Below, in pieces: positions 1-10,668 of a stretch of 64,000 nucleotides of DNA. The stretch is from contig NZ_WJIF01000004.1 of NCBI RefSeq assembly GCF_009647605.1, positions 237,455 through 301,454 on the forward strand, in the 5' to 3' direction. The position numbers and the translations under genes were made by a program. Every line of letters starts with the position of its first letter. Position 1 is the first letter of the stretch. Source of the stretch: Agromyces agglutinans. Lineage in GTDB: Bacteria; Actinomycetota; Actinomycetes; Actinomycetales; Microbacteriaceae. The notes below the pieces were generated by a model, which was not told where the DNA came from, ran no database searches, and saw only the letters and a list, made by a program, of their open reading frames with translations.

Positions 1-41
1 CGAGATGCCAGCCGGCGACCGATGAGTCGAGGGGGAGCGTC

Positions 42-239
42 ATGGTCGACACCGCACTGAGGGTCGAGTATCTGAGCCGAGTCGAGGCGGCCGAGCGATG
101 TCGCATCCCGGTCTCGAGCTTCGACAAGCTGCGTCACGACGGGCTCATCCCCGAGCCCGACGCCCGGATGGGCAAGCACCTGCTCTGGAGCGCCGACACG
201 ATCGACGAGCTGCTCGCCCGCGGTGGAACGGAACACTGA
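42..239 (+). CDS. Excisionase-like small helix-turn-helix protein (65 aa)
   Basis: Encodes a 65-residue protein with a MerR/excisionase-type winged helix: residues 12-30 (SRVEAAERCRIPVSSFDKL) fit a helix-turn-helix, followed by the short wing GLIPEPDARMGKHLLW. Such proteins bend att-site DNA and bias a tyrosine integrase towards excision. A G-rich Shine-Dalgarno (GGGGGAG) lies just before the ATG. The stop overlaps the integrase start (TGATG), so the two genes are translationally coupled, the usual xis-int arrangement of actinobacterial integrative elements. Family inference rests on size, fold pattern and neighbour; a generic DNA-binding regulator is the alternative. Confidence 0.75.
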   Translation: MVDTALRVEYLSRVEAAERCRIPVSSFDKLRHDGLIPEPDARMGKHLLWSADTIDELLARGGTEH

Positions 240-1514
240 TGGCCGGGCGGCCGACGAAAGACACCCCGTCGCGGATCGATCCGCGCACCGGTCGGCCGCT
301 GCCCGAGGGTATCCCCTGGCGTACCGATAGACAGCGGTATCAGGTCCGCGTTGTTGGCCCGAGCGTTGACGGGGGAGCGGCCGAGCGCTCGCGCATGTTC
401 CTGACGCTCGCCGAGGCCAAGCGCGAGCTCGCGAAGATGGTCGCCGGTCGCAACCCGAATGGCTCGATGACCCTCGAACAGTGGCACGAGAAGTACTGGC
501 CGGCGATCGAGTCATCCGTTCGCCCGGCGACCGCTCGCGGCTACGGCGTGGCCTGGCGTCTGCGCGTGAAGCCGAGCCTCGGCCGGCAGCGGCTCGAGGA
601 CATCACGTCGCCGATGATCGAGTCGGCCATGGTCGCCTGGTCGGCCGGAGCATCCGCGAAGAACGACGCGCTCGCCGTGCTGTCCCGTCTGCTCGATGGC
701 GCGCGGCGCTCGCGGTTCATCGACTACAACCCGGCTCGCGAGGTGAAGCGACCGAGCATGCGCGAATCGGTCTCGCCGATCTCGCGGGCACTCACGCTCG
801 AGCAGGTCCGCACCCTCCTCGAGCTCGTACCCGAGGGCGCCTATCGCAACTACGTCGCCGCGCTCGTCTACACCGGCATGCGGGCGGGCGGGCGAAGCGA
901 CGGCGCTGCGCGTCGGCGACGTCGACTTCGAACGCGGCATCATCCGGGTCAGTCGGTCGCTGAGCCCGGGGCAGCGCGGCGAACTGATCGAGCAGTCGCC
1001 GAAGAGCCACAAGTCGCGCGAGGTTCCGCTGATCGACGCGCTGCGCCCGTACGCCGAGCGGGCCGCGCGCGGCAAGCAGCCGAGCGATCTGCTCTTTTCT
1101 GGGCCCGACGGCGGACGCCTCACGAACCACAACGCTCGCCGCGGGGTCGACTGGGAGGCGCTGCGAAAGGCGATCGGCCGGCCCGACTTGCGCGTCCACG
1201 ACCTCAGACACACGTTCGCGACGATCCTGTTCGATGCCGGCGCCAGCGCTCCCGACGTGCAGGCGACGCTCGGCCACTCGAGCCTGCAGGTCACCGAGCG
1301 GTACTCACGCGCTCGCGAAGGCGTTGCGCTCCGGGCCGGTGCCGCTCTCGATCAGATGCTCGGCGAGGCGGACACGGGGAAGGCCGGCGACGCGTCGGCG
1401 CCGAAGAGCTCGAAGCGCAAGACCGCCGAAATGGCCCGCCGGGCGACCCGTGCCGACCTTAATGGCCCAACAATGGCCCGCCCTCAGAGCAGGCCCGACA
1501 CGATCGCCCGCTGA
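239..1514 (+). pseudogene. Tyrosine site-specific integrase, interrupted by a 4-bp frameshift
   Basis: Phage/ICE-type tyrosine recombinase that would integrate the element lying to the left into the adjacent tRNA-Phe. The N-terminal half starts at ATG 239 and includes an arm region and a SAM-like core-binding domain (SMTLEQWHEKYWP onward). The first catalytic Arg lies in YTGMRAG (about 871-888). Immediately after it GGGC occurs three times in a row (882-893). Removing one copy restores YTGMRAGEATALRVGD and joins the frame to HDLRHTFAT, LGHSS and the Tyr-containing TERYSR (1200-1310). Restored length is about 423 aa, normal for the family. As written, the protein loses the HxxR, H and Tyr catalytic residues and runs out of frame to 1462. 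Recent inactivation or an assembly indel in a GC repeat are both possible. Confidence 0.85.
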
Positions 1515-1520
1515 AACAAG

Positions 1521-1546
1521 AAAACCCCCGGTTACCCGGGGGTTTT
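1521..1546. terminator. Rho-independent-type hairpin between int and tRNA-Phe
   Basis: Eleven-base arms AAAACCCCCGG and CCGGGGGTTTT form a hairpin with A and T tracts on both sides, so it can end transcription from the integrase (plus) and from the tRNA cluster (minus). It begins 6 nt after the integrase stop and ends 2 nt before the CCA end of tRNA-Phe. Confidence 0.85.
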
Positions 1547-1548
1547 GA

Positions 1549-1624
1549 TGGTGGCTCCGACCGGCATCGATCCGGTGACCTTTCGATTTTCAGTCGAACG
1601 CTCTACCAACTGAGCTACAGAGCC
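1549..1624 (-). tRNA. tRNA-Phe (anticodon GAA), CCA encoded
   Basis: On the minus strand the cloverleaf reads 5' GGCTCTG acceptor, D arm with TAGCTCAGTTGGTAGAG, anticodon loop CTGAAAA (GAA), a T arm with GATCGATGC instead of the canonical GTTCRANYC, and 3' CGGAGCC plus A and an encoded CCA (1549-1551). All stems pair, with one G-U. It is last in the Glu-Asp-Phe cluster. Its 3' end faces the integrase, which makes it the probable integration site. Confidence 0.97.
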
Positions 1625-1666
1625 TCGTGGCATCCGTGTGGAACGACTGCCGCGATATAAGGAGAA

Positions 1667-1688
1667 AGCCCCTTCTTGCGAAAGGGCT
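1667..1688. terminator. Hairpin between tRNA-Phe and tRNA-Asp
   Basis: AGCCCCTT and AAAGGGCT pair around a CTTGCG loop. There is no clear U tract. It may be a processing or pausing element in the tRNA transcript rather than a true terminator, since tRNA-Phe lies downstream. Confidence 0.4.
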
Positions 1689-1699
1689 GTCGCCTTGAG

Positions 1700-1773
1700 C
1701 GACCCTGACGGGACTTGAACCCGCGACCTCCGCCGTGACAGGGCGGCACGCTAACCAACTGCGCTACAGGGCC
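1700..1773 (-). tRNA. tRNA-Asp (anticodon GTC)
   Basis: The minus-strand cloverleaf has acceptor GGCCCTG/CAGGGTC, anticodon loop CTGTCAC (GTC) and T loop GTTCAAGTC. CCA is not encoded. It is the middle gene of the Glu-Asp-Phe cluster, an order common in actinobacteria. Confidence 0.97.
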
Positions 1774-1804
1774 ATGCTTGTGAAATTATACCCGCCGTTA
1801 GGCG

Positions 1805-1877
1805 TGACCCCAACGGGATTCGAACCCGTGCTGCCGCCGTGAAAGGGCGGTGTCCTAGGCCGCTAAACGATGGGGCC
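1805..1877 (-). tRNA. tRNA-Glu (anticodon TTC)
   Basis: The minus-strand cloverleaf has acceptor GGCCCCA/TGGGGTC, anticodon loop CTTTCAC (TTC) and T loop GTTCGAATC. CCA is not encoded. It is first in the minus-strand tRNA cluster; a promoter to its right is expected but I could not place one. Confidence 0.97.
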
Positions 1878-2158
1878 GGAGGTTTGTGTCTGGCACAACC
1901 ACCGAGAGGAAAGCATACGCGAGGCTCGAGAAGATTCCAAAACGAGGCCGCGAGGGGCTGCGAGCCGGGCGCGTCGCCCGTCGCGGCACGCGGAATAGAG
2001 GCCGCGAACCGGCGCCGAACCACCCGACGCGGCATCCCGCCCCGTTCCCGCCACGCGGAGCCGGAATCCCGGAATCCCCGCGCGGCCGTGCCTAGGGTGA
2101 CTCTGACCGCCTGCTTGCATACGGCGCGGGGAGCCCGACCCTGCGTGGACGGGGAACC
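1878..2158. other. Divergent intergenic region, tRNA-Glu / peptidase
   Basis: 281 bases without a credible gene. It must hold the minus-strand tRNA promoter and the plus-strand promoter of the M23 gene. A TAGGGT -10 candidate lies at 2093-2098, about 60 nt before the start codon, with no good -35. I see nothing else. Confidence 0.4.
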
Positions 2159-3472
2159 ATGGACCGAACCACTGCACACCGGCCCGATACGACGCGCCGA
2201 CGAGGACAGAACGCGCGTCGCACGACCCTGCGCCGCACCCTCTCGGGCCTCACCGCGATCGCCCTCGCGATCACCCTGCCGCTCGCGCCGGGCGCACCGG
2301 CGTCACCGGCATCCGCGGCGACCTACCCGTCATGGGACGAACTGCAGGCCGCCAAGGCGAACACGGCAGCGGGCGCGGCGGCGGTGCAGCAGATCATCGG
2401 ACTGATCGCGGAGCTCGAGGCGAATGTCGAGGCCACCCGTGCCGAGGCCGAGCGTCGCATGGTCGCGATGCTCGAGGCTCAAGACCGCTACGACGACGCG
2501 GTGCGGCGCGCCGACGAGATCCAGGCGCAGGCGGATGCCTCGGCCGCCGAGGCCGACACCGCGAAGCGCAACGCCGGGCAGGTCGCGGCGCAGCTGTTCC
2601 GCACGGGATCGAGCGATCTCGGCGTGAACCTCATGTTCGACTCGGGCGACGCGGCGACGACCGACGCGCTGCTGGCCAAGCTCGGCAGCATGGACAAGAT
2701 GGTCGAGCGCACGTCGGCGGTCTACGAGCGGGCGCAGGAGCAGGCGAACACCGCGCGGTCGCTCGGCGACCAGGCGAAGGTCGCGCAGGGCGAGCGCGAA
2801 CGGCTGCGCATCGCGGCCGAGGAAGCGCTCGTCGCAGCGCAAGAGGCGCAGGCGGCCGCCGAGGCCGCGCTCGCCGAGTCGCAGGCGAAGAAGCTCGAGC
2901 TCGAGGCGCAACTCGCGTTCCTCCGCGACGTCGAGGCGAAGACCACGGCCGCGTACGAGGAGGGCGAGCGCATCCGCAAGGAGGAGGAGCGCAAGCGCCG
3001 TGAGGCGCTCGAGGCGGCCCTGCGCGCAGGTGCCGCCGGTACGGTCTCGAGCTCGGGCTGGGCAAGGCCCGCATCCGGCGGAATCACCAGCGGCTACGGC
3101 CCCCGCAGCTCGCTGTGCGGCGGCGGTTACTGCTCGGGCTCGTTCCACTACGCCTACGACCTCGGCACCGGATGCGACGCGCCCATCTACGCGGCCAACG
3201 CCGGGGTCGTCACGATCGCCGGCTGGAGCGGCAGCTACGGCAACTACGTCAAGATCAACCACGGCGGCGACATCTCGACCGGCTACGCGCACATCCGCGA
3301 CGGCGGCACGCTCGTCGGCGGCGGCCAGTGGGTCGAGGCCGGCCAGTTGATCGCACGCAGCGGCACGACGGGTGCGTCGACCGGATGCCACCTCCACTTC
3401 GAGGTCTGGCACGGCGGCGCCCGCATCAACCCGGGCCCGTTCATGGCCGATCGGGGCGTGGGCCTTGGCTGA
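2159..3472 (+). CDS. Secreted coiled-coil M23 (LytM-type) peptidoglycan endopeptidase
   Basis: A 437-aa exported protein. Residues 1-53 form a long signal peptide (Arg-rich n-region, LTAIALAITLPLAPG core, ASA cleavage). Residues about 60-275 are an Ala/Glu-rich coiled coil starting with YPSW. Residues about 300-430 are an M23 domain with zinc ligands H330 and D334 (HYAYD) and the HLHFE motif (H411, H413). M23 enzymes cut peptide cross-bridges in the wall, and the coiled coil usually serves regulation by a membrane partner, as for FtsEX-controlled hydrolases. The stop overlaps the next gene's TTG start, so the two are coupled. The N-terminal region is clearly related to that of the next gene. 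Confidence 0.93.
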   Translation: MDRTTAHRPDTTRRRGQNARRTTLRRTLSGLTAIALAITLPLAPGAPASPASAATYPSWDELQAAKANTAAGAAAVQQIIGLIAELEANVEATRAEAERRMVAMLEAQDRYDDAVRRADEIQAQADASAAEADTAKRNAGQVAAQLFRTGSSDLGVNLMFDSGDAATTDALLAKLGSMDKMVERTSAVYERAQEQANTARSLGDQAKVAQGERERLRIAAEEALVAAQEAQAAAEAALAESQAKKLELEAQLAFLRDVEAKTTAAYEEGERIRKEEERKRREALEAALRAGAAGTVSSSGWARPASGGITSGYGPRSSLCGGGYCSGSFHYAYDLGTGCDAPIYAANAGVVTIAGWSGSYGNYVKINHGGDISTGYAHIRDGGTLVGGGQWVEAGQLIARSGTTGASTGCHLHFEVWHGGARINPGPFMADRGVGLG

Positions 3473-4766
3473 GCACCGCACGCGCCCGATCTCGCGGGTG
3501 AAGCCGGCGACCGTCTTCTCGGCCGTCGCGATCGGCGCGGTCACCGCCTCGGCGGTCGCCGCCGGCGGACCCGCCCAGGCGGCGCCCGACTACCCGTCGT
3601 GGGCCGACATCGAGCAGGCCAAACAGAACGAGCAGACCAAGCAGGCCGAGATCAACCGGCTCGGCGAACTGCTTGCCGGCCTGCGAACCGCAGCGGATGC
3701 CGCGATCCAGGCGTCAATGGTCGCCGACGAGGCGTACCGCAACACCGTCGTGAAACGGGATGCCGCAGCCGAGCGCGAACGCACGCTCGGGGCCGAGGCG
3801 GACGCGGCCGAGGCGGTCGCCGAGATCTCGCGCATGCGGGCCGGGCTGCTCGCGGCGCACCTCGCGAAGACCGCGGGCGGCGACCTGTCGTCCGAGCTCG
3901 CGTTCTCGGGCGACCCCGACGGACTGCTCGACCAGCTCGGCATGGCCTCGCAGCTCGGGCAGCGCTCGCAGACCGTGTACGAGCAGGCGCTCGCCGACCG
4001 CAACAGCGCGGCATCGCTGCGCGACCAGGCCTCGACGGCCGCCGCCGAGCGCGAGCGGCTCGCGCTGCGCGCCGAGCAGCAGGCGGTCGAGGCTCGCGAG
4101 GCCGCTGATGCCGCGAACGCCGCCGTCGCCGAAGCCGAGCAGCGCTCGGGCGAGCTCTACGCCCAGCTCGCGGTGCTCAAGGACACGACGGCGGAACTCG
4201 AGCGCGAACGCGCCGAGGGCGTCGAGCAGGAGCGCGCCGCAGCGGCGGCAGCGGCGGCCGCGGCCGCGGCGGCAGCCGCGGAGCAGGCCGCGAACCGGCC
4301 GCCGCCGCCCGCGCCGGGCGGTTCCGGTGGTGGCGGCGGGGGAACCCCGGGCGGGTCATCCGGCGGCGGGGGATCGGTGCCCGGACCGCCGAACGCCAGC
4401 GCCGTCGAGACGGCGATCTGGTTCGCGAGCCAGCAGCTCGGCGAGCCGTACGTGCTGGGCGGCGCAGGGCCGAACGTCTGGGACTGCTCGGGCCTCACGA
4501 AGGTCTCGTACGCCCAGGCCGGCATCTCGATCGGCACGCACTCGGCGACCAACCAGTACCGCACCCTCGCGGGGCAGGGCAAGGCGGTGCCGCTCTCGCA
4601 GATCCAACGCGGCGACCTGCTGTTCTGGGGCGGCGGTGGCGACTACTACCACGTCGCGATCTACCTCGGCGGCGGACGCATCCTCGAGGCGCCGCGTGAA
4701 GGTGTGCCGGTGCGCGAGTACTTCATCTGGGGCTCGCCCGCCGCGGCGGCTCGCCCCGCGGGCTGA
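3465..4766 (+). CDS. Secreted coiled-coil NlpC/P60 (C40) peptidoglycan hydrolase
   Basis: A 433-aa exported protein, RipA/RipC-like in layout. There is a signal peptide to about residue 39 (AQA), a YPSW-led coiled coil to about 255, a poly-Ala then Gly/Pro linker, and a C-terminal NlpC/P60 cysteine peptidase with nucleophile C341 (DCSGL) and H396 (YHVAIYLG). These enzymes cut D-Glu/m-DAP type bonds in the stem peptide. I place the start at TTG 3465, overlapping the upstream stop (TTGGCTGA) and giving a full signal peptide. GTG 3498 would also leave a signal peptide. It acts on the same substrate as the upstream M23 enzyme but on a different bond. Confidence 0.92.
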   Translation: MAEHRTRPISRVKPATVFSAVAIGAVTASAVAAGGPAQAAPDYPSWADIEQAKQNEQTKQAEINRLGELLAGLRTAADAAIQASMVADEAYRNTVVKRDAAAERERTLGAEADAAEAVAEISRMRAGLLAAHLAKTAGGDLSSELAFSGDPDGLLDQLGMASQLGQRSQTVYEQALADRNSAASLRDQASTAAAERERLALRAEQQAVEAREAADAANAAVAEAEQRSGELYAQLAVLKDTTAELERERAEGVEQERAAAAAAAAAAAAAAAEQAANRPPPPAPGGSGGGGGGTPGGSSGGGGSVPGPPNASAVETAIWFASQQLGEPYVLGGAGPNVWDCSGLTKVSYAQAGISIGTHSATNQYRTLAGQGKAVPLSQIQRGDLLFWGGGGDYYHVAIYLGGGRILEAPREGVPVREYFIWGSPAAAARPAG

Positions 4767-4783
4767 GCGAGCCGCAACGCGAA

Positions 4784-4815
4784 CGAGCGGATGCCCCGTC
4801 CGGGACATCCGCTCG
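4784..4815. terminator. Bidirectional terminator hairpin between convergent genes
   Basis: CGAGCGGATG and CATCCGCTCG arms close a short C/G-rich loop between the NlpC/P60 stop (plus) and the ppa stop (minus). It is placed to serve both genes. Confidence 0.7.
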
Positions 4816-4841
4816 TCGCAAGCGTTTCGGCGTAGCGCCGA

Positions 4842-5327
4842 TCAGTGACCCGGGTAGGCCTCGATCGCCTTCTGGATCAGCGCGTCGGCCTCGGCGGCGT
4901 TCGCCCAGCCCTCGGTCTTGACCCACTTGCCGGGCTCGAGGTCCTTGTAGTGCTCGAAGAAGTGCTCGATCTCCTTGCGCGTGAACTCGGGGATCGAGTC
5001 GACGTCCTGGATGTGGTCCCAGCGCGGGTCGCCCGCGGGCACCGCGATGACCTTCGCGTCGCCGCCGCCGTCGTCGGTCATGTGGAACACGCCGACGGGC
5101 CGAACCTTGACGCCGACGCCCGGGAACAGCGGGTACTCGAGCAGCACGAGCACGTCCAGCGGGTCGCCGTCGTCGCCCAGCGTATTCTCGAAGAACCCGT
5201 AGTCGGTCGGGTAGACGAAGCCGGTGTAGAGCACGCGGTCGAGGAACACCCGGCCCGTCTCGTGGTCGACCTCGTACTTGTTGCGGCTCCCCTTCGGGAT
5301 CTCGATGACGGCGTTGTACTCGCCCAT
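4842..5327 (-). CDS. ppa: Inorganic pyrophosphatase (family I)
   Basis: A soluble 161-aa enzyme hydrolysing pyrophosphate to two phosphates, pulling biosynthetic reactions forward. The signature [10 protein letters not shown] with its metal-binding Asp residues, the preceding [12 protein letters not shown] and the length all match bacterial family I enzymes. The start codon is ATG 5327, preceded by AGGAG at good spacing. It is transcribed alone, divergent from tilS. Confidence 0.98.
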   Translation of the reverse strand: MGEYNAVIEIPKGSRNKYEVDHETGRVFLDRVLYTGFVYPTDYGFFENTLGDDGDPLDVLVLLEYPLFPGVGVKVRPVGVFHMTDDGGGDAKVIAVPAGDPRWDHIQDVDSIPEFTRKEIEHFFEHYKDLEPGKWVKTEGWANAAEADALIQKAIEAYPGH

Positions 5328-5389
5328 GTGGCACTCCTGTCAGCTGAAGTCTCGCCGGCCGCCCCGGTCAGGGCGCGCGAACGGCGGAA

Positions 5390-5401
5390 TAAGGTTACTT
5401 G
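5390..5401 (+). promoter_or_regulatory. -10 box for leaderless tilS mRNA
   Basis: TAAGGT at 5390-5395 lies 6 nt before ATG 5402 with no Shine-Dalgarno between. Transcription would start at the start codon, favouring ATG 5402 over TTG 5399. Confidence 0.55.
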
Positions 5402-6463
5402 ATGCCCTCAGACGAGCCCTCCGAACCGCGAGTGGATGCCTCGGGCGCCCGCCGCCCGCGCCTCACGCCGCCGATCGCCGACGTGCGCCGGGCCGTGCGC
5501 GGCGCCCTCGCCGAGGGGTTCGCCGACGACACGCTCGTGCTCGTCGCGCTGTCGGGCGGCGCCGACTCGCTCGCGCTCGCCGCGGCGACCGCGTTCGAGG
5601 CTCCGCGCGCAGGCCTTCGTGCGGGCGCCGTGATCGTCGACCACGGGCTGCAGGATGCCTCGGACGAGGTCGCCGCGCGAGCGGCGGGGCAGGCGCGGGC
5701 GCTCGGCCTCGATCCCGTGCTCGTGCGCCGGGTCGTGGTCGATGGGGAGGGCGGGCCCGAGGCATCCGCTCGCTCGGCCCGCTACGCGGCACTCGACGCG
5801 GCCGCCGCCGAGACGGGGGCCGCCGCCGTGCTGCTCGGCCACACGCTCGACGACCAGGCCGAGACGGTGCTGCTCGGGCTCGCGCGCGGATCGGGCGGCG
5901 GCAGCCTCTCGGGCATGGCGGCGCGCACGGGCAGGTACCTGCGGCCGCTGCTCGGCATCCGCAGGGCGACGACCCGGCAGGCCTGCCTCGACGCCGGGCT
6001 CGAACCGTGGGACGACCCCCACAACGCGGATGCCTCCTATGCCAGGGTCCGCGTGCGCGACCACGTGCTGCCCGTGCTCGAGGCCGAGCTCGGCCCCGGC
6101 ATCGCCGAGGCGCTCGCGCGCACCGCCGAACAGCTGCGCGAAGACGAGCAGGCGTTCGACGCCCAGATCGAGGAGTTCATCGAGGAGGTCTGCGAGCCCG
6201 CGGAGGCCGGCATCGCGATCTCCACCGGATGGCTCGCCGCGAACCCGGCGGCGCTACGGCAACGGGTCATCCGCCATGTGGTCGCGAGCGAGTTCGGGGT
6301 GTCGCTGAGCCGCGTGCAGACGCTCGAGGTCGCGCGGCTCGTCACCGACTGGCACGGGCAGGGCCCCGTCGACCTGCCCGCGGGTGTGCGCGCGACGCGC
6401 GCCGGGCGGCACCTCGTGTTCTCGACGACGGGTTCGACCGAGGTGCTCCCGCACGACCACTGA
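5402..6463 (+). CDS. tilS: tRNA(Ile)-lysidine synthase
   Basis: A 353-aa N-type ATP pyrophosphatase that converts C34 of the CAU-anticodon tRNA-Ile to lysidine, so that the tRNA reads AUA. The PP-loop SGGADSL lies at about residue 48-54, with IVDHGLQ and LLGHTLDDQAET following as in the family. The C-terminal part is short and variable, normal for actinobacteria. It lies directly before hpt, a gene pair conserved from Bacillus to actinobacteria. Confidence 0.95.
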   Translation: MPSDEPSEPRVDASGARRPRLTPPIADVRRAVRGALAEGFADDTLVLVALSGGADSLALAAATAFEAPRAGLRAGAVIVDHGLQDASDEVAARAAGQARALGLDPVLVRRVVVDGEGGPEASARSARYAALDAAAAETGAAAVLLGHTLDDQAETVLLGLARGSGGGSLSGMAARTGRYLRPLLGIRRATTRQACLDAGLEPWDDPHNADASYARVRVRDHVLPVLEAELGPGIAEALARTAEQLREDEQAFDAQIEEFIEEVCEPAEAGIAISTGWLAANPAALRQRVIRHVVASEFGVSLSRVQTLEVARLVTDWHGQGPVDLPAGVRATRAGRHLVFSTTGSTEVLPHDH

Positions 6464-6529
6464 CCACACCCGGCGGCGCCGCTCGCGTAGGCTCGTGGCA
6501 TCCGTTCGCCGAGCACGACAGGAGCACCC

Positions 6530-7081
6530 ATGTACGCGCGCGAGATCGAGGCCGACCTGACCGAGGTCCTCGTCACCGAGGCCGAGATCCACGCGAAGCT
6601 CGCCGAGCTCGCCCGACGCATCGAGGCCGACTACGACGGCCGCGACCTGCTGCTCGTCGGTGTGCTGAAGGGCGCGGTCATGGTGATGGCCGACCTCGCG
6701 CGCGAGCTGCGCAACCACATCAACATGGACTGGATGGCGGTGTCCAGCTACGGCGCCGGCACGAAGTCGTCGGGCGTCGTCAAGATCCTGAAGGACCTCG
6801 ACACCGACCTCACGGGCCGCGACGTGCTCATCGCGGAGGACATCATCGACTCGGGCCTCACCCTGTCGTGGCTGCGTGAGAACCTCGAGTCGCGCGGCGC
6901 CGCGTCGGTCGAGATCTGCGCGCTGTTCCGCAAGCCCGACGCCGCCAAGGTCGAGGTCGACGTCAAGTACGTCGGATTCGACATCCCGAACCAGTTCGTC
7001 GTCGGCTACGGCCTCGACTTCGCCGAGCGGTACCGCAACCTCCGCGACGTCGCGATCCTCGCGCCGCACGTCTACAGCTGA
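6530..7081 (+). CDS. hpt: Hypoxanthine(-guanine) phosphoribosyltransferase
   Basis: A 183-aa purine salvage enzyme making IMP/GMP from hypoxanthine/guanine and PRPP. The PRPP-binding signature VLIAEDIIDSGLTL, the early LVGVLKGAVMVMADL and the C-terminal DFAERYRNL are all present. AGGAG precedes ATG 6530 at proper spacing. A TAGGCT -10 candidate at 6488-6493 would give a 5' leader of about 30 nt. The tilS-hpt-ftsH order is conserved in Gram-positives. Confidence 0.97.
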   Translation: MYAREIEADLTEVLVTEAEIHAKLAELARRIEADYDGRDLLLVGVLKGAVMVMADLARELRNHINMDWMAVSSYGAGTKSSGVVKILKDLDTDLTGRDVLIAEDIIDSGLTLSWLRENLESRGAASVEICALFRKPDAAKVEVDVKYVGFDIPNQFVVGYGLDFAERYRNLRDVAILAPHVYS

Positions 7082-7180
7082 ACCGCCGGCGCCGGGCGCG
7101 CGCTGCGCTCCGGCTGGGCGTGCCGCCCACAGCGAACATCTAGACGACGCTCAGCAGCGCGACGGTAGCCTTGCAGGACC

Positions 7181-9199
<2,019 letters not shown>

Positions 9200-9230
9200 A
9201 ACCACCCGAACCCACCCCACGGAGGGCTGC

Positions 9231-9857
9231 ATGGTCGAGGTCGACGCTGCACGCATCGAGCGGGCGGTGCGCGAGATCCTGCTGGCGATCGGTGAAGACC
9301 CCGAGCGCCCAGGGCTCGCGCGCACGCCCCAGCGCGTGGCCGAGGCGTACGCCGACTTCTTCGGCGGGCTGGCGGTCGACCCGCTCAGCCACCTGGGCGA
9401 TCCGGTCGCGGTCGAGTCGGCGCTGCGCCGTGCGGGGGGAGGCGCCGAGCGAGACCTGCCGGCGACGGGCGACGCCGTGGTGCTTCGCGACCTGTCCTTC
9501 CGCTCGGTGTGCGAGCACCACCTGCTGCCCTTCGTCGGCACCGCGCACATCGCGTACCTGCCGGGCGACCACGTCGTCGGCCTCGGCCGCATCCCCGCGG
9601 TCGTCGACACCCTCGCGCGACGCCCGCAGCTGCAGGAGCGCCTGACTGAAGAGATCGCCGACACGCTCGTGGCGGGCCTCGAGCCGCGCGGCGTGCTCGT
9701 GGTGCTCGACGCGCAGCACCGCTGCGTCACGACGCGCGGCGCGCGCCAGGAGCGCAGCTCGACCATCACGATCGCGAGTCGCGGCGAGCTCGCCGAGCCC
9801 GCGGCCCGGGCCGAGATCATCGCGCTGATCGGCATGCCGGGCGGCGAGGATGCCTGA
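9231..9857 (+). CDS. folE: GTP cyclohydrolase I
   Basis: A 208-aa enzyme converting GTP to 7,8-dihydroneopterin triphosphate, the first step of folate synthesis. The zinc ligands are in SVCEHHLLPF (Cys, His) and QHRCV (Cys), and the family motif VVGLGRIPAVV is present. CGGAGG precedes ATG 9231. The stop overlaps the folP start by 8 nt. The four genes folE-P-B-K are consecutive and overlapping, so one transcript is likely. Confidence 0.97.
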   Translation: MVEVDAARIERAVREILLAIGEDPERPGLARTPQRVAEAYADFFGGLAVDPLSHLGDPVAVESALRRAGGGAERDLPATGDAVVLRDLSFRSVCEHHLLPFVGTAHIAYLPGDHVVGLGRIPAVVDTLARRPQLQERLTEEIADTLVAGLEPRGVLVVLDAQHRCVTTRGARQERSSTITIASRGELAEPAARAEIIALIGMPGGEDA

Positions 9858-10668
9858 GCCGGTGCTCCCGCTCGTCATGGGCGTCGTCAACGTGACACCC
9901 GATTCGTTCAGCGACGGCGGCCGCTGGTTCGACGCCGACGCGGCGATCGCCCACGGGCTCGACCTCGTCGCGCAGGGTGCCGACATCGTCGACGTCGGCG
10001 GCGAGTCGACGCGTCCGGGTGCGGCCCGGGTCGAGCCGGCTGAAGAGCTGCGGCGCGTCGTGCCCGTGATCCGCGAACTCGCGGGTCGGGGCATCCGGGT
10101 GAGCGTCGACACGATGCACGCGGCGACCGCAGCGGCCGCGGTCGAGGCCGGGGCCGAGATCATCAACGACGTGTCGGCCGGGCTCGCCGACGAGGCGATG
10201 GCGGCGATCGCCGCCGAGACCGGCGCCCGGTACGTCGCGATGCACTGGCGCGGCCACCTCGACGTCGACGACAGCCAGGCCGAGTACGCGGATGTCGCGC
10301 ACGAGGTGCGCGACGAGCTCGCGGCGCGGGTCGACGCGCTCGTGGCCGCCGGCATCGCGCCCGACCGGCTGATCCTCGATCCCGGGTTGGGCTTCTCGAA
10401 GCGCGCGGCGCACAACTGGGAGATGCTGGCGCGGCTGGGCGAACTGCAGGCGCTCGGCTTCCCGGTGCTCGTCGGCGCGTCGCGCAAGCGGTTCCTCGGG
10501 GCCCTGCTGCCCGAGGGCGCGCCGGTCGAGGAGCGCGACCTGCCGACGGCCGTCATCAGCGCCCTGTCGGCCGAGGCCGGCGCGTGGGCCGTTCGCGTGC
10601 ACGACGTGACCGCGACCCGGCGTGCGCTCGACGTGGTGGGTGCATGGCAGAGTGGACGACGTGGCTGA
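9850..10668 (+). CDS. folP: Dihydropteroate synthase
   Basis: A 272-aa TIM-barrel enzyme joining p-aminobenzoate to the pterin pyrophosphate; it is the sulfonamide target. The diagnostic motifs MGVVNVTPDSFSDGG, DVGGESTRPGA, LDPGLGFSK and VGASRKRFLG are all present. It overlaps folE upstream and folB downstream (GTGGCTGA). Confidence 0.97.
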   Translation: MPEPVLPLVMGVVNVTPDSFSDGGRWFDADAAIAHGLDLVAQGADIVDVGGESTRPGAARVEPAEELRRVVPVIRELAGRGIRVSVDTMHAATAAAAVEAGAEIINDVSAGLADEAMAAIAAETGARYVAMHWRGHLDVDDSQAEYADVAHEVRDELAARVDALVAAGIAPDRLILDPGLGFSKRAAHNWEMLARLGELQALGFPVLVGASRKRFLGALLPEGAPVEERDLPTAVISALSAEAGAWAVRVHDVTATRRALDVVGAWQSGRRG

